Shown here piece by piece: positions 24,957 through 33,929 of a stretch of 64,000 nt of DNA. The position numbers were made by a program, and so were the translations under genes. The notes beneath the pieces are model-generated. The model searched no databases, was not told the origin of the DNA, and saw only the letters and a list, made by a program, of their open reading frames with translations. This DNA comes from Nocardia arthritidis (GTDB lineage Bacteria > Actinomycetota > Actinomycetes > Mycobacteriales > Mycobacteriaceae), in contig NZ_CP046172.1 in assembly GCF_011801145.1 (NCBI RefSeq), positions 3,534,001 to 3,598,000 of the forward strand, read 5' to 3'. The first letter of the stretch is position 1, and the number at the start of each line of letters is the position of its first letter.

Positions 24957-25817
24957 ATGACCCTCGATCCGAATATCGACCGCGACGAGGTGCTGCGGCT
25001 GATCCGCACCGCACTCGACGAGGACCTGCGCTATGGGCCCGATATCACCACTGCCGCAACGGTTCCCGCCGACGCGGTGGTCAAGGCGGCGGTGGTGCCC
25101 CGGCAGCCGGGGACCGTCGCCGGGCTCGATGTCGGGCTGCTGGTGCTCGACGAGGTGATCGGCGCGGGCGAGTACGAGATCACCGACCGCGTTCCCGACG
25201 GAACCCGGGTGCGGCCCGGTGAATCGGTGCTCGGGCTCGTCGCGCCGACCCGCGGGTTGCTGACCGCCGAGCGCACCATGCTCAACCTGGTGTGTCACCT
25301 GTCCGGCATCGCCACCGCCACTGCCGCCTGGGTGGACGCGGTGGCGGGCACCGGCTGCGCGATCCGCGACAGCCGGAAAACGTTGCCCGGCTTGCGTTCC
25401 CTGCAGAAGTACGCGGTGCGGGTCGGCGGCGGCGTCAACCACCGGATGGGGCTCGGCGATGCCGCGCTCATCAAGGACAACCACGTCGTCGCGGCCGGTT
25501 CGGTGGTCGCCGCGCTGCGCGCGGTGCGCGAACTGGCGCCGAATCTGCCCTGTGAGGTCGAGGTGGACAGCCTCGAACAACTGGACGCGGTGCTCGCCGA
25601 GAACGTGGAACTCGTTCTGCTGGACAACTTTCCGCTCTGGCAGACGCAGGCGGCCGTGCAGCGGCGCAACGCGGTCGCACCCGCGACGAAGCTGGAATCG
25701 TCGGGCGGGCTGACCCTGGAATCGGCCGCCGACTACGCCCGCACCGGCGTCGACTATTTCGCCGTCGGCGCGCTCACCCATTCGGTGCGCGTGCTGGATC
25801 TCGGTTTGGATATGTAG
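24957..25817 (+). CDS. nadC: Nicotinate-nucleotide pyrophosphorylase NadC
   Basis: A 286-residue quinolinate phosphoribosyltransferase: quinolinate plus PRPP gives nicotinate mononucleotide. DSRKTLPGLRSLQKYAV is the family signature near residue 138, GGGVNHRMGLGDAALIKDNH binds substrate, and EVEVDSLEQ with LLDNF completes the barrel. Last gene of nadABC; a strong hairpin terminator starts 4 nt after the stop codon. Confidence 0.96.
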   Translation: MTLDPNIDRDEVLRLIRTALDEDLRYGPDITTAATVPADAVVKAAVVPRQPGTVAGLDVGLLVLDEVIGAGEYEITDRVPDGTRVRPGESVLGLVAPTRGLLTAERTMLNLVCHLSGIATATAAWVDAVAGTGCAIRDSRKTLPGLRSLQKYAVRVGGGVNHRMGLGDAALIKDNHVVAAGSVVAALRAVRELAPNLPCEVEVDSLEQLDAVLAENVELVLLDNFPLWQTQAAVQRRNAVAPATKLESSGGLTLESAADYARTGVDYFAVGALTHSVRVLDLGLDM

Positions 25818-25821
25818 CACA

Positions 25822-25857
25822 GCTGGCCGCCTTCGCTGAGAAGTGAAGGCGGCCAGC
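25822..25857. terminator. Terminator after nadC
   Basis: A perfect 13-bp stem GCTGGCCGCCTTC / GAAGGCGGCCAGC with a 10-nt loop between the convergent nadC and small secreted protein genes. It lacks a run of T but is strong enough to act in both directions. Confidence 0.75.
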
Positions 25858-25871
25858 ATGTTTCGTGCTTG

Positions 25872-26105
25872 TTAGCTGTAGAAGTAGTACCAGCCCGCGC
25901 CCTCGGGCTGGTTGGTGAGGTATCGGCAGGTGTAAGCGATGCCGGGGTCGCCGCCGTGGTTGGAGTGGTTCATATCCTCCGCCGTCTGGCACTGCCCCTG
26001 GCTCGGTTGCGGTCCGTGCCATGATCCGGCCGCGGCCGCTGTGGCCGCGGTGCCGACCCATATGCCGGACACCATGAGCGCACCGGCGACGATTTTCTTG
26101 AACAC
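25872..26105 (-). CDS. Small secreted protein of unknown function
   Basis: A 77-residue product with a signal peptide (FKKIVAGALMVSGIWVGTAATAAAA), leaving a mature peptide of about 50 residues. The mature part has two cysteines (in GQCQ and YTCRY), possibly one disulfide, and is His/Asn/Gly- and aromatic-rich (NHSNHGGD, GWYYFYS). GTG 26105 has AAGGAGG 7 nt upstream, which overrides the longer open frame. I do not recognise a family. Confidence 0.75.
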   Translation of the reverse strand: MFKKIVAGALMVSGIWVGTAATAAAAGSWHGPQPSQGQCQTAEDMNHSNHGGDPGIAYTCRYLTNQPEGAGWYYFYS

Positions 26106-26226
26106 GGTGAAGCCTCCTTCGATCGAGATCACTGCGGCAACGCTATCGATCTCGACCGGGAGAATCCGTGGTCCTGACAAACAGTGGCAGTAGCTATGGC
26201 AGTCTCTGCCTGAAGGGATTTCGCAG

Positions 26227-26970
26227 ATGAGCACCCGCTATGACCGAACCGGCCGCACGTATTCGCGGACCCGCCAACCGGATCCGCGCATCGCCGCCGT
26301 GCTCGATGCCGCATTGGACGGTATGGCCTCGGTCGCGAATATCGGCGCGGGCACCGGATCGTACGAACCCGCGACCACGGTGGTCGCGGTCGAGCCGAGT
26401 TCGGTGATGATCGCCCAGCGCGGGCCCGGCCTGGCCCCCGCGATCCAGTCGGTGGCCGAAAACCTGCCCATACCAACCGATTCCGTCGACGCGGCGCTGG
26501 CGATCCTGACCGTGCACCACTGGTCCGATCTCGCGGGCGGCCTGGCCGAACTGCGCCGGATCGCGCGCCGCCGGATCGTGCTGCTCACCTGGGATCACAC
26601 CGTCACCCGCGAATTCTGGCTGCTGCGCGAATATCTGCCCGCCGCGGCGGAAACCGATGCGGCCCTTGCCGTTCCGGTGCCGGAGCTGGTCGCGCTGCTT
26701 GGCGATGCGACGGTCACGCCGGTCCCGGTTCCGCACGACTGCCTGGACGGGTTCGCCTGCGCGTACTGGCGTCGCCCCGAGGCGTACCTCGACGAGACCG
26801 TCCGCGCCGGTGCGTCCATGTTCGCGCTCACTCCAGAATCGCGGATGCGAGACGGCCTGGCGGCCCTGCGCGCGGATCTCGACTCCGGCGTCTGGGCCGC
26901 CCGGCACGCCGATCTGCTCGACGCGCAGACCCTCGACCTCGGCTACCGCCTGATCACCGTGGATCTCTGA
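26227..26970 (+). CDS. Class I SAM-dependent methyltransferase
   Basis: A 247-residue methyltransferase with N-terminal YDRTGRTYSRTRQPDPRI, motif I VANIGAGTGSYE, an acidic residue after the next strand (VAVEPSS), and LPIPTDSVDAALAILTVHHW as motif II/post-II. This matches Methyltransf_11-type proteins. Substrate unknown. The GAAGGGA site is 8 nt before the ATG. It ends 14 nt before a decayed transporter fragment. Confidence 0.8.
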   Translation: MSTRYDRTGRTYSRTRQPDPRIAAVLDAALDGMASVANIGAGTGSYEPATTVVAVEPSSVMIAQRGPGLAPAIQSVAENLPIPTDSVDAALAILTVHHWSDLAGGLAELRRIARRRIVLLTWDHTVTREFWLLREYLPAAAETDAALAVPVPELVALLGDATVTPVPVPHDCLDGFACAYWRRPEAYLDETVRAGASMFALTPESRMRDGLAALRADLDSGVWAARHADLLDAQTLDLGYRLITVDL

Positions 26971-26984
26971 TTCCCTGCCCCGGT

Positions 26985-27395
26985 ATGCGGGACCTACGTC
27001 AGGTGTGGACCGGTGCGGGCGATCAGTGGGTCGCGTCGGGCGCGCTGGCGATATCCGCGCTGGCCGCGTCGAAACTCGTTGTCGCACCGCGGTGGACCGG
27101 TGCTGCGCATGAGGCGCTGCGGATCGCGACCCTGGTCGTGCTGATCCTGTGCGTGGCCTGATACCTGGTGCTGCTGGTCGCCGAGGTGGCCCGCCCGCGC
27201 AACCGCTACGACATTCGCCGCTGGGCCACCGTGTTCCCGCTCGGGATGACCGCCGTGTCCACCCTGAATACCGGTGCGGCAGCGGGTATTCCGGCATTTT
27301 GGCCGATCGGCGATGTGCTGCTCGTCATCGCGGTCGGCGCCTGGCTGCTCACCTGCGCCGCACTCTGGAAAGCCCGCAGACCCGCGCGGTCGTGA
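26985..27395 (+). pseudogene. Remnant of a TehA/SLAC1-type (TDT family) transporter with an internal stop
   Basis: One reading frame runs from ATG 26985 to the stop at 27395, interrupted only by TGA at 27159-27161. Before it lie DQWVASGALAISALAA and the hydrophobic IATLVVLILCVA; after it YLVLLVAEVARPRNRYDIRRW, WATVFPLGMTAVSTLN and LLVIAVGAWLLTCAALW. Together these look like the last four or so membrane helices of a tellurite-resistance/dicarboxylate transporter. The family is normally above 300 residues, so the N-terminal half is missing too. The TGA probably replaced TGG (Trp). A relic, not a functional gene. Confidence 0.65.
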
Positions 27396-27397
27396 AA

Positions 27398-28576
27398 TCA
27401 GGCGGTGAGTTCCCGCTCCAGCGGGGTGCGGAAGCGCGGGATGGCGCGGATGTCGCCGTACCAGGCGGCCATTCGCTCGGCCTCGGCTTCGATCATCGTT
27501 TTCGCTTCGGCGCCGACATCTTCCAGCAGCCGGTAGACGATTTCGCCGTCGGGCCGCTGCGCCCAGCCGCCGACGATACGGCCGTCGGACCAGATGGTGG
27601 GGCCGACATTGCCGTTGCGGTCGAAGAGCTGCGGGCCGTGCGGGCCGAGGAACCAATCGCGGGATTGCCAGCCCATCGGCGTCGGGTCGAGGGCGGGCAG
27701 CAGCGCGACCCAGGGATCCGGCGGGGCGACCGGTTCCAGGTCGTCGGCCAGTAGCACCCCGGTGTCGCCGTCGAGATCGACTGTCGCCGTGTCGATTCCG
27801 GCGAGTGCCTGACGAACCTCGCCGAGCGTCCAGCCGGTCCACCATTTGATATCGGAGATCGGCGCCGGACCGAATGCGTCCAGCCACCGCCGGACCAGCT
27901 CGGTCCTTGCCTCCGCCGCGCCGAGCCGCGCAACCCCTTGCGGCAGCCATGATTCGATCGGCGCCCAGGTGTATTGGCTGCTGGCCCAGGTGCCGTTGGG
28001 TCTGCCGCGCACGATGCGGCCCTCGACGCCGAGGATGACCAGCACCCAGGTGGTAATGCTCGTCGGGCGCGAATAAGCCTTGCCCGGTGCGGTATTCACC
28101 TGCGTGCGCAGCCGCGGCACGTCCTTGCTCAGCTGGGCGCCGGTCGCCGAGCCGCGGGCCAGCAGCGCCTGATGGGTCTCCGCCTCGACCTCGGCCAGCC
28201 AGGCGGAAATATCGCCGCTGACGACACCCGCCTCCGCGAGGTAGCGCCCGTATACCCGGCGTTGCTTGTCCGCCAACGCATTCGCGCACGAGGCCTGCAG
28301 CACCGGCACCGAATCCGTCGGGACGACGAACATGGTGCGCCGCATGGCGAGCATGCGCAGCAGCGTGCGGTCGTCGTAGAGCGCCTTCTCGACGTGGCCC
28401 GGTTCGAGCGCGCGGCTGCGCGCGGCGACCGACAGGTGCACGGTGGCCGGGTCGGTGGCGTGCAGCGCGACCAGCGATGCGGCGATATCGGTCACCGAGT
28501 CGGTCCTGGTCGCGGCGGTGAGCCGGTGCCGGATGGCCAGCCGGGCGCGGCGCTCGGCCGCATCAATCGAACGCAT
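27398..28576 (-). CDS. Winged-helix DNA-binding protein, AlkZ/YcaQ-related (HTH_42)
   Basis: A 392-residue protein of the family grouping actinobacterial winged-helix proteins with the YcaQ/AlkZ DNA glycosylases. Visible landmarks: LVALHATDPATVHLS near the N terminus, LLRMLAMRRTMFVVP, and the C-terminal beta domain ALDPTPMGWQSRDWFLG with WSDGRIVGGWAQR. The QXQ catalytic motif of crosslink-repair AlkZ is not evident, so glycosylase activity is uncertain. It stops 3 nt from the convergent transporter remnant and lies downstream of the ArsR gene, 13 nt away, possibly in one transcript. Confidence 0.8.
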   Translation of the reverse strand: MRSIDAAERRARLAIRHRLTAATRTDSVTDIAASLVALHATDPATVHLSVAARSRALEPGHVEKALYDDRTLLRMLAMRRTMFVVPTDSVPVLQASCANALADKQRRVYGRYLAEAGVVSGDISAWLAEVEAETHQALLARGSATGAQLSKDVPRLRTQVNTAPGKAYSRPTSITTWVLVILGVEGRIVRGRPNGTWASSQYTWAPIESWLPQGVARLGAAEARTELVRRWLDAFGPAPISDIKWWTGWTLGEVRQALAGIDTATVDLDGDTGVLLADDLEPVAPPDPWVALLPALDPTPMGWQSRDWFLGPHGPQLFDRNGNVGPTIWSDGRIVGGWAQRPDGEIVYRLLEDVGAEAKTMIEAEAERMAAWYGDIRAIPRFRTPLERELTA

Positions 28577-28589
28577 AGGCGAATCGTAG

Positions 28590-28940
28590 TCAGTCGGCGG
28601 GTTCCCAGGCGCGAATCAAATCCAGCAGGCCCGGAAATCGTGCGTCGAGATCCTCGATGCGCACCCGGCTGCGCCGTTCCAGGCCGTACTGCTGCTGCCT
28701 GGTGACGCCCGCCTCGCGCAACACCTTGAAGTGGTGCGTCATGGTGGATTTCGGCCGGTCGATGCCGAACCAGCCGCAGGTGCGGTCGGCGTCGGGAGAT
28801 TCGAGCAGCAGGCGCCGCACCATGGCCATCCGCAGCGGATCGCTCAGCGCGCCCATGATGTGTTCGAGCCGCAGGTCGGCGCGCGCGGGCTCGGGCAGCG
28901 GGCGGCCGGCCGTGCGGTCCTGGGCGGCGGTGGCGGGCAT
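28590..28940 (-). CDS. ArsR-family winged-helix repressor
   Basis: A 116-residue ArsR-type regulator: LRLEHIMGALSDPLRMAMVRRLL followed by the recognition region PKSTMTHHFKVLREAGVTRQ (about residues 63-82) and the wing GLERRSRVRIEDLDARFPG. One Cys (TCGWFG) is present but there is no CVC metal motif, so it likely senses an organic ligand. Divergent from an MFS efflux gene, with two palindromic candidate operators in between. Confidence 0.88.
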   Translation of the reverse strand: MPATAAQDRTAGRPLPEPARADLRLEHIMGALSDPLRMAMVRRLLLESPDADRTCGWFGIDRPKSTMTHHFKVLREAGVTRQQQYGLERRSRVRIEDLDARFPGLLDLIRAWEPAD

Positions 28941-28964
28941 CGCGTCTCCTGAATTCGTGAACTT

Positions 28965-29022
28965 CTTGTACGACTTCTATCGTACAAGGTGCTACAGTTC
29001 GAATCCTGTCGTACTAGTACGA
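28965..29022. promoter_or_regulatory. Two operator-like palindromes between arsR and the MFS gene
   Basis: Site 1 (28965-28988): perfect CTTGTACGA / TCGTACAAG, 6-nt spacer. Site 2 (29009-29022): perfect 14-mer TCGTACTAGTACGA. Both are built from TCGTAC/GTACGA half-sites, as expected for a dimeric ArsR repressor controlling both divergent genes. Confidence 0.75.
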
Positions 29023-29048
29023 GAAAATTCGAACTTGTGGAGGATGGA

Positions 29049-30248
29049 ATGACGACGACCCTGGCCCGCCCGTCCGCGGTGGACCTGCCGGCCCGGCGCG
29101 GCCTGATCTGGCTGTCCGCGTGGCCGGTGCTCGCGGTGTTCGTGCTGTCCAATGCGGCGACCCCGCTGTACGTCGTGTGGCAGCGCGATATGGGTTTCTC
29201 CTCCGGTGTGCTGACCGCGATCTTCGCCTGCTACATCGTCGGCCTGCTCGGCGCGCTGCTGGTGGCGGGCGTGCTTTCGGACCGGATCGGCCGTAAACCG
29301 GTGCTGCTGCCCGCGATCGGTCTCGCGGTCCTGGCCTGCGTGCTGTTCGCCACCGCGAATTCCGTTGCGGTATTGGCGCTTGCGCGACTGCTGACCGGCA
29401 TAGCGGTGGGCGCGACGGTGTCGGCGGGTATGGCCGCGGTGACCGATGTCGGCGGTCCGGCGCGCAAACCGCTTGCCGCACTTGCCGCCTCCTCGGCGAT
29501 GGTGCTCGGCGCCGGCTCCGGCCCACTGCTCGCCGGGCTGTTCTCGCAGCGGCTGCCGTGGCCGACCACGACCGTCTTCCTGTTCGAAATTGCGCTGCTG
29601 ATCTCGGCTTTCGCGGTGGTTGCCCGGCTGCCGCTGGCGAAGGGGGCCGGTGGGCGCGGCGCCTGGATCCGCATTCCCGCAGTGCCCGCGCAGGGGCGCA
29701 CGCCCGTGCTGCTCGGTATCGCGGTGTTCGCGCCGGGCATCACCGCGACCTCCTTCGTCCTCTCCCTCGGCCCATCGGTGCTGGCGCGTCTCGGGGTCGC
29801 CGATCGAGTGGTCGCGGGCGCGCTGGCCTTCGTGATGTTCCTGGGCGCCACCGGAATTCAGTTCGCGGTACGGCGCTTCCCGGTGCGCGTCATCCTGCTC
29901 GGCGGCGCGGCGGCCGCGGTGGCCGCGATGGCCGCGCTGGTGCTCGCGCTGCAGGCGGGCTCGGTGGCGCTGTTCGCGGTGGCGGCCGTGCTCGCGGGCG
30001 TCGGGCAGGGGATGGGACAGCTGGGCGGGCTGACCGCGATCAGTGCCGCGGTGCCGGGGGACCGGCTGGCCGAGGCGAACGCGGCGCAGAACATCGGCGG
30101 ATACGTGCCGGCCGCAGCGCTGCCGCTGGCGACCGGATTCCTCGGTGACGCAATCGGTTTGCCCGCGGCCGCGACCGTCTTCGGCGGCGTGGTCGGCGTC
30201 GCGGCGCTGGCGGGCGCCGGTTTCGTCGCGACGCGCCGGTCGAAATGA
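29049..30248 (+). CDS. MFS drug/metabolite transporter
   Basis: A 399-residue major-facilitator protein with about 12 hydrophobic segments. The A-like motif GVLSDRIGRKPVLL follows the second helix (about residues 75-88), and ARLLTGIAVGATVSAGMAAV is the antiporter-type fourth/fifth helix region. Probably a proton-driven exporter. ATG 29049 has GGAGGAT just upstream; the longer frame would extend into the operator region. Divergent from the ArsR repressor, so likely induced by a compound it exports. Confidence 0.88.
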   Translation: MTTTLARPSAVDLPARRGLIWLSAWPVLAVFVLSNAATPLYVVWQRDMGFSSGVLTAIFACYIVGLLGALLVAGVLSDRIGRKPVLLPAIGLAVLACVLFATANSVAVLALARLLTGIAVGATVSAGMAAVTDVGGPARKPLAALAASSAMVLGAGSGPLLAGLFSQRLPWPTTTVFLFEIALLISAFAVVARLPLAKGAGGRGAWIRIPAVPAQGRTPVLLGIAVFAPGITATSFVLSLGPSVLARLGVADRVVAGALAFVMFLGATGIQFAVRRFPVRVILLGGAAAAVAAMAALVLALQAGSVALFAVAAVLAGVGQGMGQLGGLTAISAAVPGDRLAEANAAQNIGGYVPAAALPLATGFLGDAIGLPAAATVFGGVVGVAALAGAGFVATRRSK

Positions 30249-30395
30249 CCCGATGATTATTCGCGCCGGTGGCGGGCCTGTCTTCGATCTGCCATGCTTC
30301 CCGATACATCCGATGAATCGGGCTGGCCGCGGCTAGGAGCGTGACGAAATGCGGTGCAGATCAGTGATATTCGTCGAGCGGCGAGTGGGAATCCG

Positions 30396-31190
30396 ATGAG
30401 CACGACGGAATTCGGCTGCCCCTATGGCACGGCGCCCTATGTGAGCTATTCCCAACTGGATGCCCTGCACGAAATGCAGCATCCCACCACCGATTCCCCG
30501 CTGGAGATGCAGTTCATCCTGATCACCCAGGTGAAGGAGCTGCTGTTCCGGATGGCATACGTCGATCTGGACGAGGCACGGAATCGGTTGCGCGCCAACG
30601 ATTGTGCGCAGGCCTGCCGCGCGTTGGCGAGGGTGAGCCGGGTGCAGCGGGTGCTCCAGTCGTCCTGGGATTACCTCAACGGCATGTCGGCATCCGAATT
30701 CCTCGGATTCCGGCATGTGCTCGGCAGCGCCTCCGGCAACCAGTCGTTCATGTACCGCGCGCTGGAATTCATCCTGGGTAATAAGGACGACGAAAGTCTG
30801 GCCTACATCCGGCAATTCGGCCCATTGGCGCCGATACTCGCCCGCGAGGTCGCCGAACCGAGCCTGGACGACGAGGTGATCGCCTACCTGGGCCGGACAT
30901 TCGGCGCACTGCCGACACCGAGCCGGCCGGCGCTCGAGCCCGCGGTGGAGGAGGTCTGGCTGGCGGTCTACCGGGACCCGAACCGCTACCCGGAGCAGTA
31001 TGCGCTGGCCGAGGCGCTGCTGGAGGTGGCATACCAGTTCGCGCACTGGCGCTCGACCCACCTGCTCGTGGTCGAGCGCATGCTCGGCGCCAAACCCGGC
31101 ACCGGGGGCACCGCGGGGCTCGACTGGCTGCGCCGGATCCGCGACCACCGCTTCTTCCCCGAGCTCTGGGCGGTCCGAACCCGGATGTGA
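30396..31190 (+). CDS. kynA: Tryptophan 2,3-dioxygenase
   Basis: A 264-residue haem dioxygenase opening the tryptophan indole ring to N-formylkynurenine, first step of the kynurenine pathway. Conserved segments: PYVSYSQLDALHEMQHP, EMQFILITQVKELLFRM, SFMYRALEFILGNK and the C-terminal FAHWRSTHLLVVERMLG with the haem-ligand histidine. ATG 30396 is used; the longer frame from 30354 adds 14 residues without family support. No kynureninase or formamidase gene is adjacent, but an arylamine N-acetyltransferase gene follows after 66 nt. Confidence 0.93.
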   Translation: MSTTEFGCPYGTAPYVSYSQLDALHEMQHPTTDSPLEMQFILITQVKELLFRMAYVDLDEARNRLRANDCAQACRALARVSRVQRVLQSSWDYLNGMSASEFLGFRHVLGSASGNQSFMYRALEFILGNKDDESLAYIRQFGPLAPILAREVAEPSLDDEVIAYLGRTFGALPTPSRPALEPAVEEVWLAVYRDPNRYPEQYALAEALLEVAYQFAHWRSTHLLVVERMLGAKPGTGGTAGLDWLRRIRDHRFFPELWAVRTRM

Positions 31191-31256
31191 CCGCGCGCCG
31201 GAACAACGGCCGCGGCATCCGCGGTTGACTCGATGGACGGCGACGATAGGGGAGAT

Positions 31257-32114
31257 ATGAGCACACCCGGCTACCACTGGAGCGGTGCGGAGGTGGATCT
31301 CGACGCGTACCTGGCCCGGATCGGCTACACCGGTGAGCGTCTGCCGACCGTGCGCACCCTGCGCGAACTACACCGCAGGCACACCACGACGATCCCGTTC
31401 GAGAATTTCGAGATCATCCTCGGCCGCGGTATCCCGCTGGACCTGGAGACGGTGCAGGACAAGCTGATCCGCCGCCGCCGGGGCGGTTACTGCTACGAGC
31501 ACGTCACGCTGTTCGCGGCCGTGCTGGAGCGGCTCGGCTTCGGCGTCACCGGATTCGTCGGCCGGGTGGTCATGGGGGCGCTCGGCGCACCGCGCCCGGC
31601 CACCCACGCGCTGTTGCGGGTCACCACCGCCGACGACGACCGGATCTGGCTGTGCGACGTCGGATTCGGCTCCGGGCCGCTGGAGCCGTATCAGCTCTGC
31701 GACGATATCCGCGAATTCCGCTCGGGCGATTGGCGGTTCCGGCTGGAATTGACGAAAGGCGAACTGGGCGAAGACTTTTGGTTGCTGCACCAATTCGGGG
31801 AGGACGGCTGGATCGTGCGCTATACGTTCACCACCACGCCGCAGTACCCGATCGATTACGCGGTCGGCAACCATTATGTGTCCACCTCGCCGCGCTCGCC
31901 GTTCACCACCCGGCCATACGCGCAGCGCTTCCACCCCGACCGGCATGTCGTCGTCGACGGCACCACCCTGACAACCCGATTCCCGGACGGCAGCGCCGAA
32001 TCGACGACCATCGACCCCGCCGACCTGCCGAAAATCGTGAACGAGTTGTTCGATATCGAACTCGACGCGACCGATGTCGCCGCATTGACGCAGCGCTGGC
32101 TGATCCCAAAATGA
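31257..32114 (+). CDS. nat: Arylamine N-acetyltransferase
   Basis: A 285-residue NAT transferring acetyl from acetyl-CoA to arylamines or hydrazines. The catalytic triad is complete: Cys79 in RRGGYCYEH, His117 in ATHALLRV, Asp134 in CDVGFGSG; PFENFEIILGR is the conserved N-terminal element. GGGGAG lies 3-4 nt before ATG 31257, preferred over the ATG 24 nt upstream. Placed after kynA; kynurenine-derived arylamines are conceivable substrates, but this is inference only. Confidence 0.93.
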   Translation: MSTPGYHWSGAEVDLDAYLARIGYTGERLPTVRTLRELHRRHTTTIPFENFEIILGRGIPLDLETVQDKLIRRRRGGYCYEHVTLFAAVLERLGFGVTGFVGRVVMGALGAPRPATHALLRVTTADDDRIWLCDVGFGSGPLEPYQLCDDIREFRSGDWRFRLELTKGELGEDFWLLHQFGEDGWIVRYTFTTTPQYPIDYAVGNHYVSTSPRSPFTTRPYAQRFHPDRHVVVDGTTLTTRFPDGSAESTTIDPADLPKIVNELFDIELDATDVAALTQRWLIPK

Positions 32115-32121
32115 GGGAATA

Positions 32122-33921
32122 ATGATCGCGGGCGCCGGACGCCCCGTGGGTATGGTCGAGCGCGTGCGCAACCGTATTCGCATCGTGACCGTATTCGCGG
32201 CCGCCGCGCTGGTGCTGCCCGGCTGTTCGTCGTCGGGGCCGGATCAGCCCAAGACCGTCGCCCAGCAGTTCGCCGACGCGCTGACCCGCGACGACGTCGC
32301 GGGCGCTGCGGCGCTCACCGACGATCCGAAGACCGCGGCGGGCGTGCTCGGCCCGCTCTACGACGGCCTCGGTAAAGATGTGAAATTCGAGGTCCGCGAG
32401 ATCGGGAAGGATGGCGCGTTCACGTTGTCGGCCGCCTGGAAGCTCGGGCAGGACGGCAAGCAGCAGTGGACATACACCACCTCGGGCGCCGCCGCCGACA
32501 AGAACGGCTGGAAGGTGCGCTGGAATCCGGTCACCGTCGCGCCCGGACTCGACCAGGGGCCGCTGAGCTACGGCCCGGCCTATCCCGCGAAGCCCGCGCG
32601 CGTCCTCGATTCCGCCGGCGGTGAACTGCTGTCCCAGCAGGTGGTCACCCTGGTGAATGTGGCGCCGGGCACCGACACCGCGGCCGTCGCCGCACTGCTC
32701 GCGCCGATCTCCTCGGATGTCACCGCGGCCTCGGTGCAGTCGGATATCGCTGGGGCGCAAGGGAAACCGGCCACCGTGATCACGCTCAGGGAATCGGATA
32801 TCGGACCGATCCGGGACCGGCTCGCGGCCATCCAGGGCGTCACCCTGGCACCGCAGACCCGGTTGTTGCCCGATAAATCGGTGGCCTCGCAGACGCTGTC
32901 CGGACTGTCCGATCTGTGGCAGCAGGAGATGAACGCCGCCGCGGGCTGGGCGGTGCGCGCGAAAACCGCCGACGGCAGCACCGTTCGCATCGCGGGCGCG
33001 GACGCCCAACCGACGCCCGACATCACCACCACGCTGGACAGCGGTCTACAGCGGGCCGCCAAGGCCGCGCTCGCGTCGATCGACCAGCCCGCCGCGATCG
33101 TCGCGCTGCAACCATCCACCGGAAATGTGCTGGCCATGGCGCAGAACGCGGCGGCGGACGACAAGGGCCCGATCGCGCTGACCGGGCTCTACCCGCCGGG
33201 TTCGACATTCAAGACGATCACCGTATCGGCCGCACTGCAGGCGGGCATCGTGACACCGAATTCCACCGTCGGCTGCCCCGGCAAGGCGAATATCGAGGGC
33301 CGCACCATCCCGAACGACAACAACTTCGATTTGGGACAGGTCCCGCTGCACACCGCGTTCGCCCGCTCGTGCAATACGACCATGGGCAAGCTGGCCGTGC
33401 AGCTGCCGCCGGACGGTCTCACCAAAGCGGCCGCTCAGTTGGGTCTCGGCATCGACTACGTCACGCCGGGCCTCACCACCGTCACCGGCAAGGTGCCGAC
33501 CGCCGACACCGCCGCCCAGCGTGTCGAGGCCGGAATCGGTCAAGGCCAGGTGACGGCGACACCCTTCGGGATGGCGTTGGTCGCCGCGTCCATCGCGCGC
33601 GGCTCGGTGCCGACGCCGACAGTGGTGGCCGGGCAGCCGGGTAAGCCGGACCGCGCACCGGCGCCGCTGCCCGCGAACATTCCCGAACAGATCAAGCCGA
33701 TGATGCGCGAAACCGTCACCGACGGCACCGCCACCGCATTGCGGGATATCCCAGGGATTTTGGGGAAGACCGGCACCGCCGAGTACATCGATGACAAGCA
33801 CGCGCACGGCTGGTTCGTCGGGATCGACGGCGATCTCGCCTTCGCCGTCTTCATCAGCGACGCCGGATCGTCGACTCCGGCGGTGGCCGCCGCTGGGCGA
33901 ATGTTGCGTGCGCCACGCTAG
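32122..33921 (+). CDS. Penicillin-binding lipoprotein (class B-like transpeptidase, Rv2864c type)
   Basis: A 599-residue lipoprotein with lipobox LPGC (Cys35). The NTF2-like MecA_N domain follows (about 45-150), then a dimerisation domain, then the transpeptidase domain with all three motifs: S361-TFK in PPGSTFKT, S416-CN in ARSCNTT, and K549-TG in GKTGTAEY. It should crosslink peptidoglycan on the outer membrane face and bind beta-lactams. ATG 32122 has GAGGGA overlapping the nat stop; ATG 32152 would still leave a usable signal peptide. Domain order matches the lipoprotein PBP of mycobacteria. Confidence 0.9.
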   Translation: MIAGAGRPVGMVERVRNRIRIVTVFAAAALVLPGCSSSGPDQPKTVAQQFADALTRDDVAGAAALTDDPKTAAGVLGPLYDGLGKDVKFEVREIGKDGAFTLSAAWKLGQDGKQQWTYTTSGAAADKNGWKVRWNPVTVAPGLDQGPLSYGPAYPAKPARVLDSAGGELLSQQVVTLVNVAPGTDTAAVAALLAPISSDVTAASVQSDIAGAQGKPATVITLRESDIGPIRDRLAAIQGVTLAPQTRLLPDKSVASQTLSGLSDLWQQEMNAAAGWAVRAKTADGSTVRIAGADAQPTPDITTTLDSGLQRAAKAALASIDQPAAIVALQPSTGNVLAMAQNAAADDKGPIALTGLYPPGSTFKTITVSAALQAGIVTPNSTVGCPGKANIEGRTIPNDNNFDLGQVPLHTAFARSCNTTMGKLAVQLPPDGLTKAAAQLGLGIDYVTPGLTTVTGKVPTADTAAQRVEAGIGQGQVTATPFGMALVAASIARGSVPTPTVVAGQPGKPDRAPAPLPANIPEQIKPMMRETVTDGTATALRDIPGILGKTGTAEYIDDKHAHGWFVGIDGDLAFAVFISDAGSSTPAVAAAGRMLRAPR

Positions 33922-33929
33922 AAAACGCG

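Noticed and set aside
22347..25859. Very long open frame (1170 codons) on the minus strand
   Set aside because: It lies antisense to nadA, nadB and nadC. Such open frames are common in GC-rich DNA, and the nad proteins have full motifs.
27159..27161. TGA as a selenocysteine codon in the transporter frame
   Set aside because: The family does not use selenocysteine, the site is in a membrane helix where Trp is likely, and the gene also lacks its N-terminal half.
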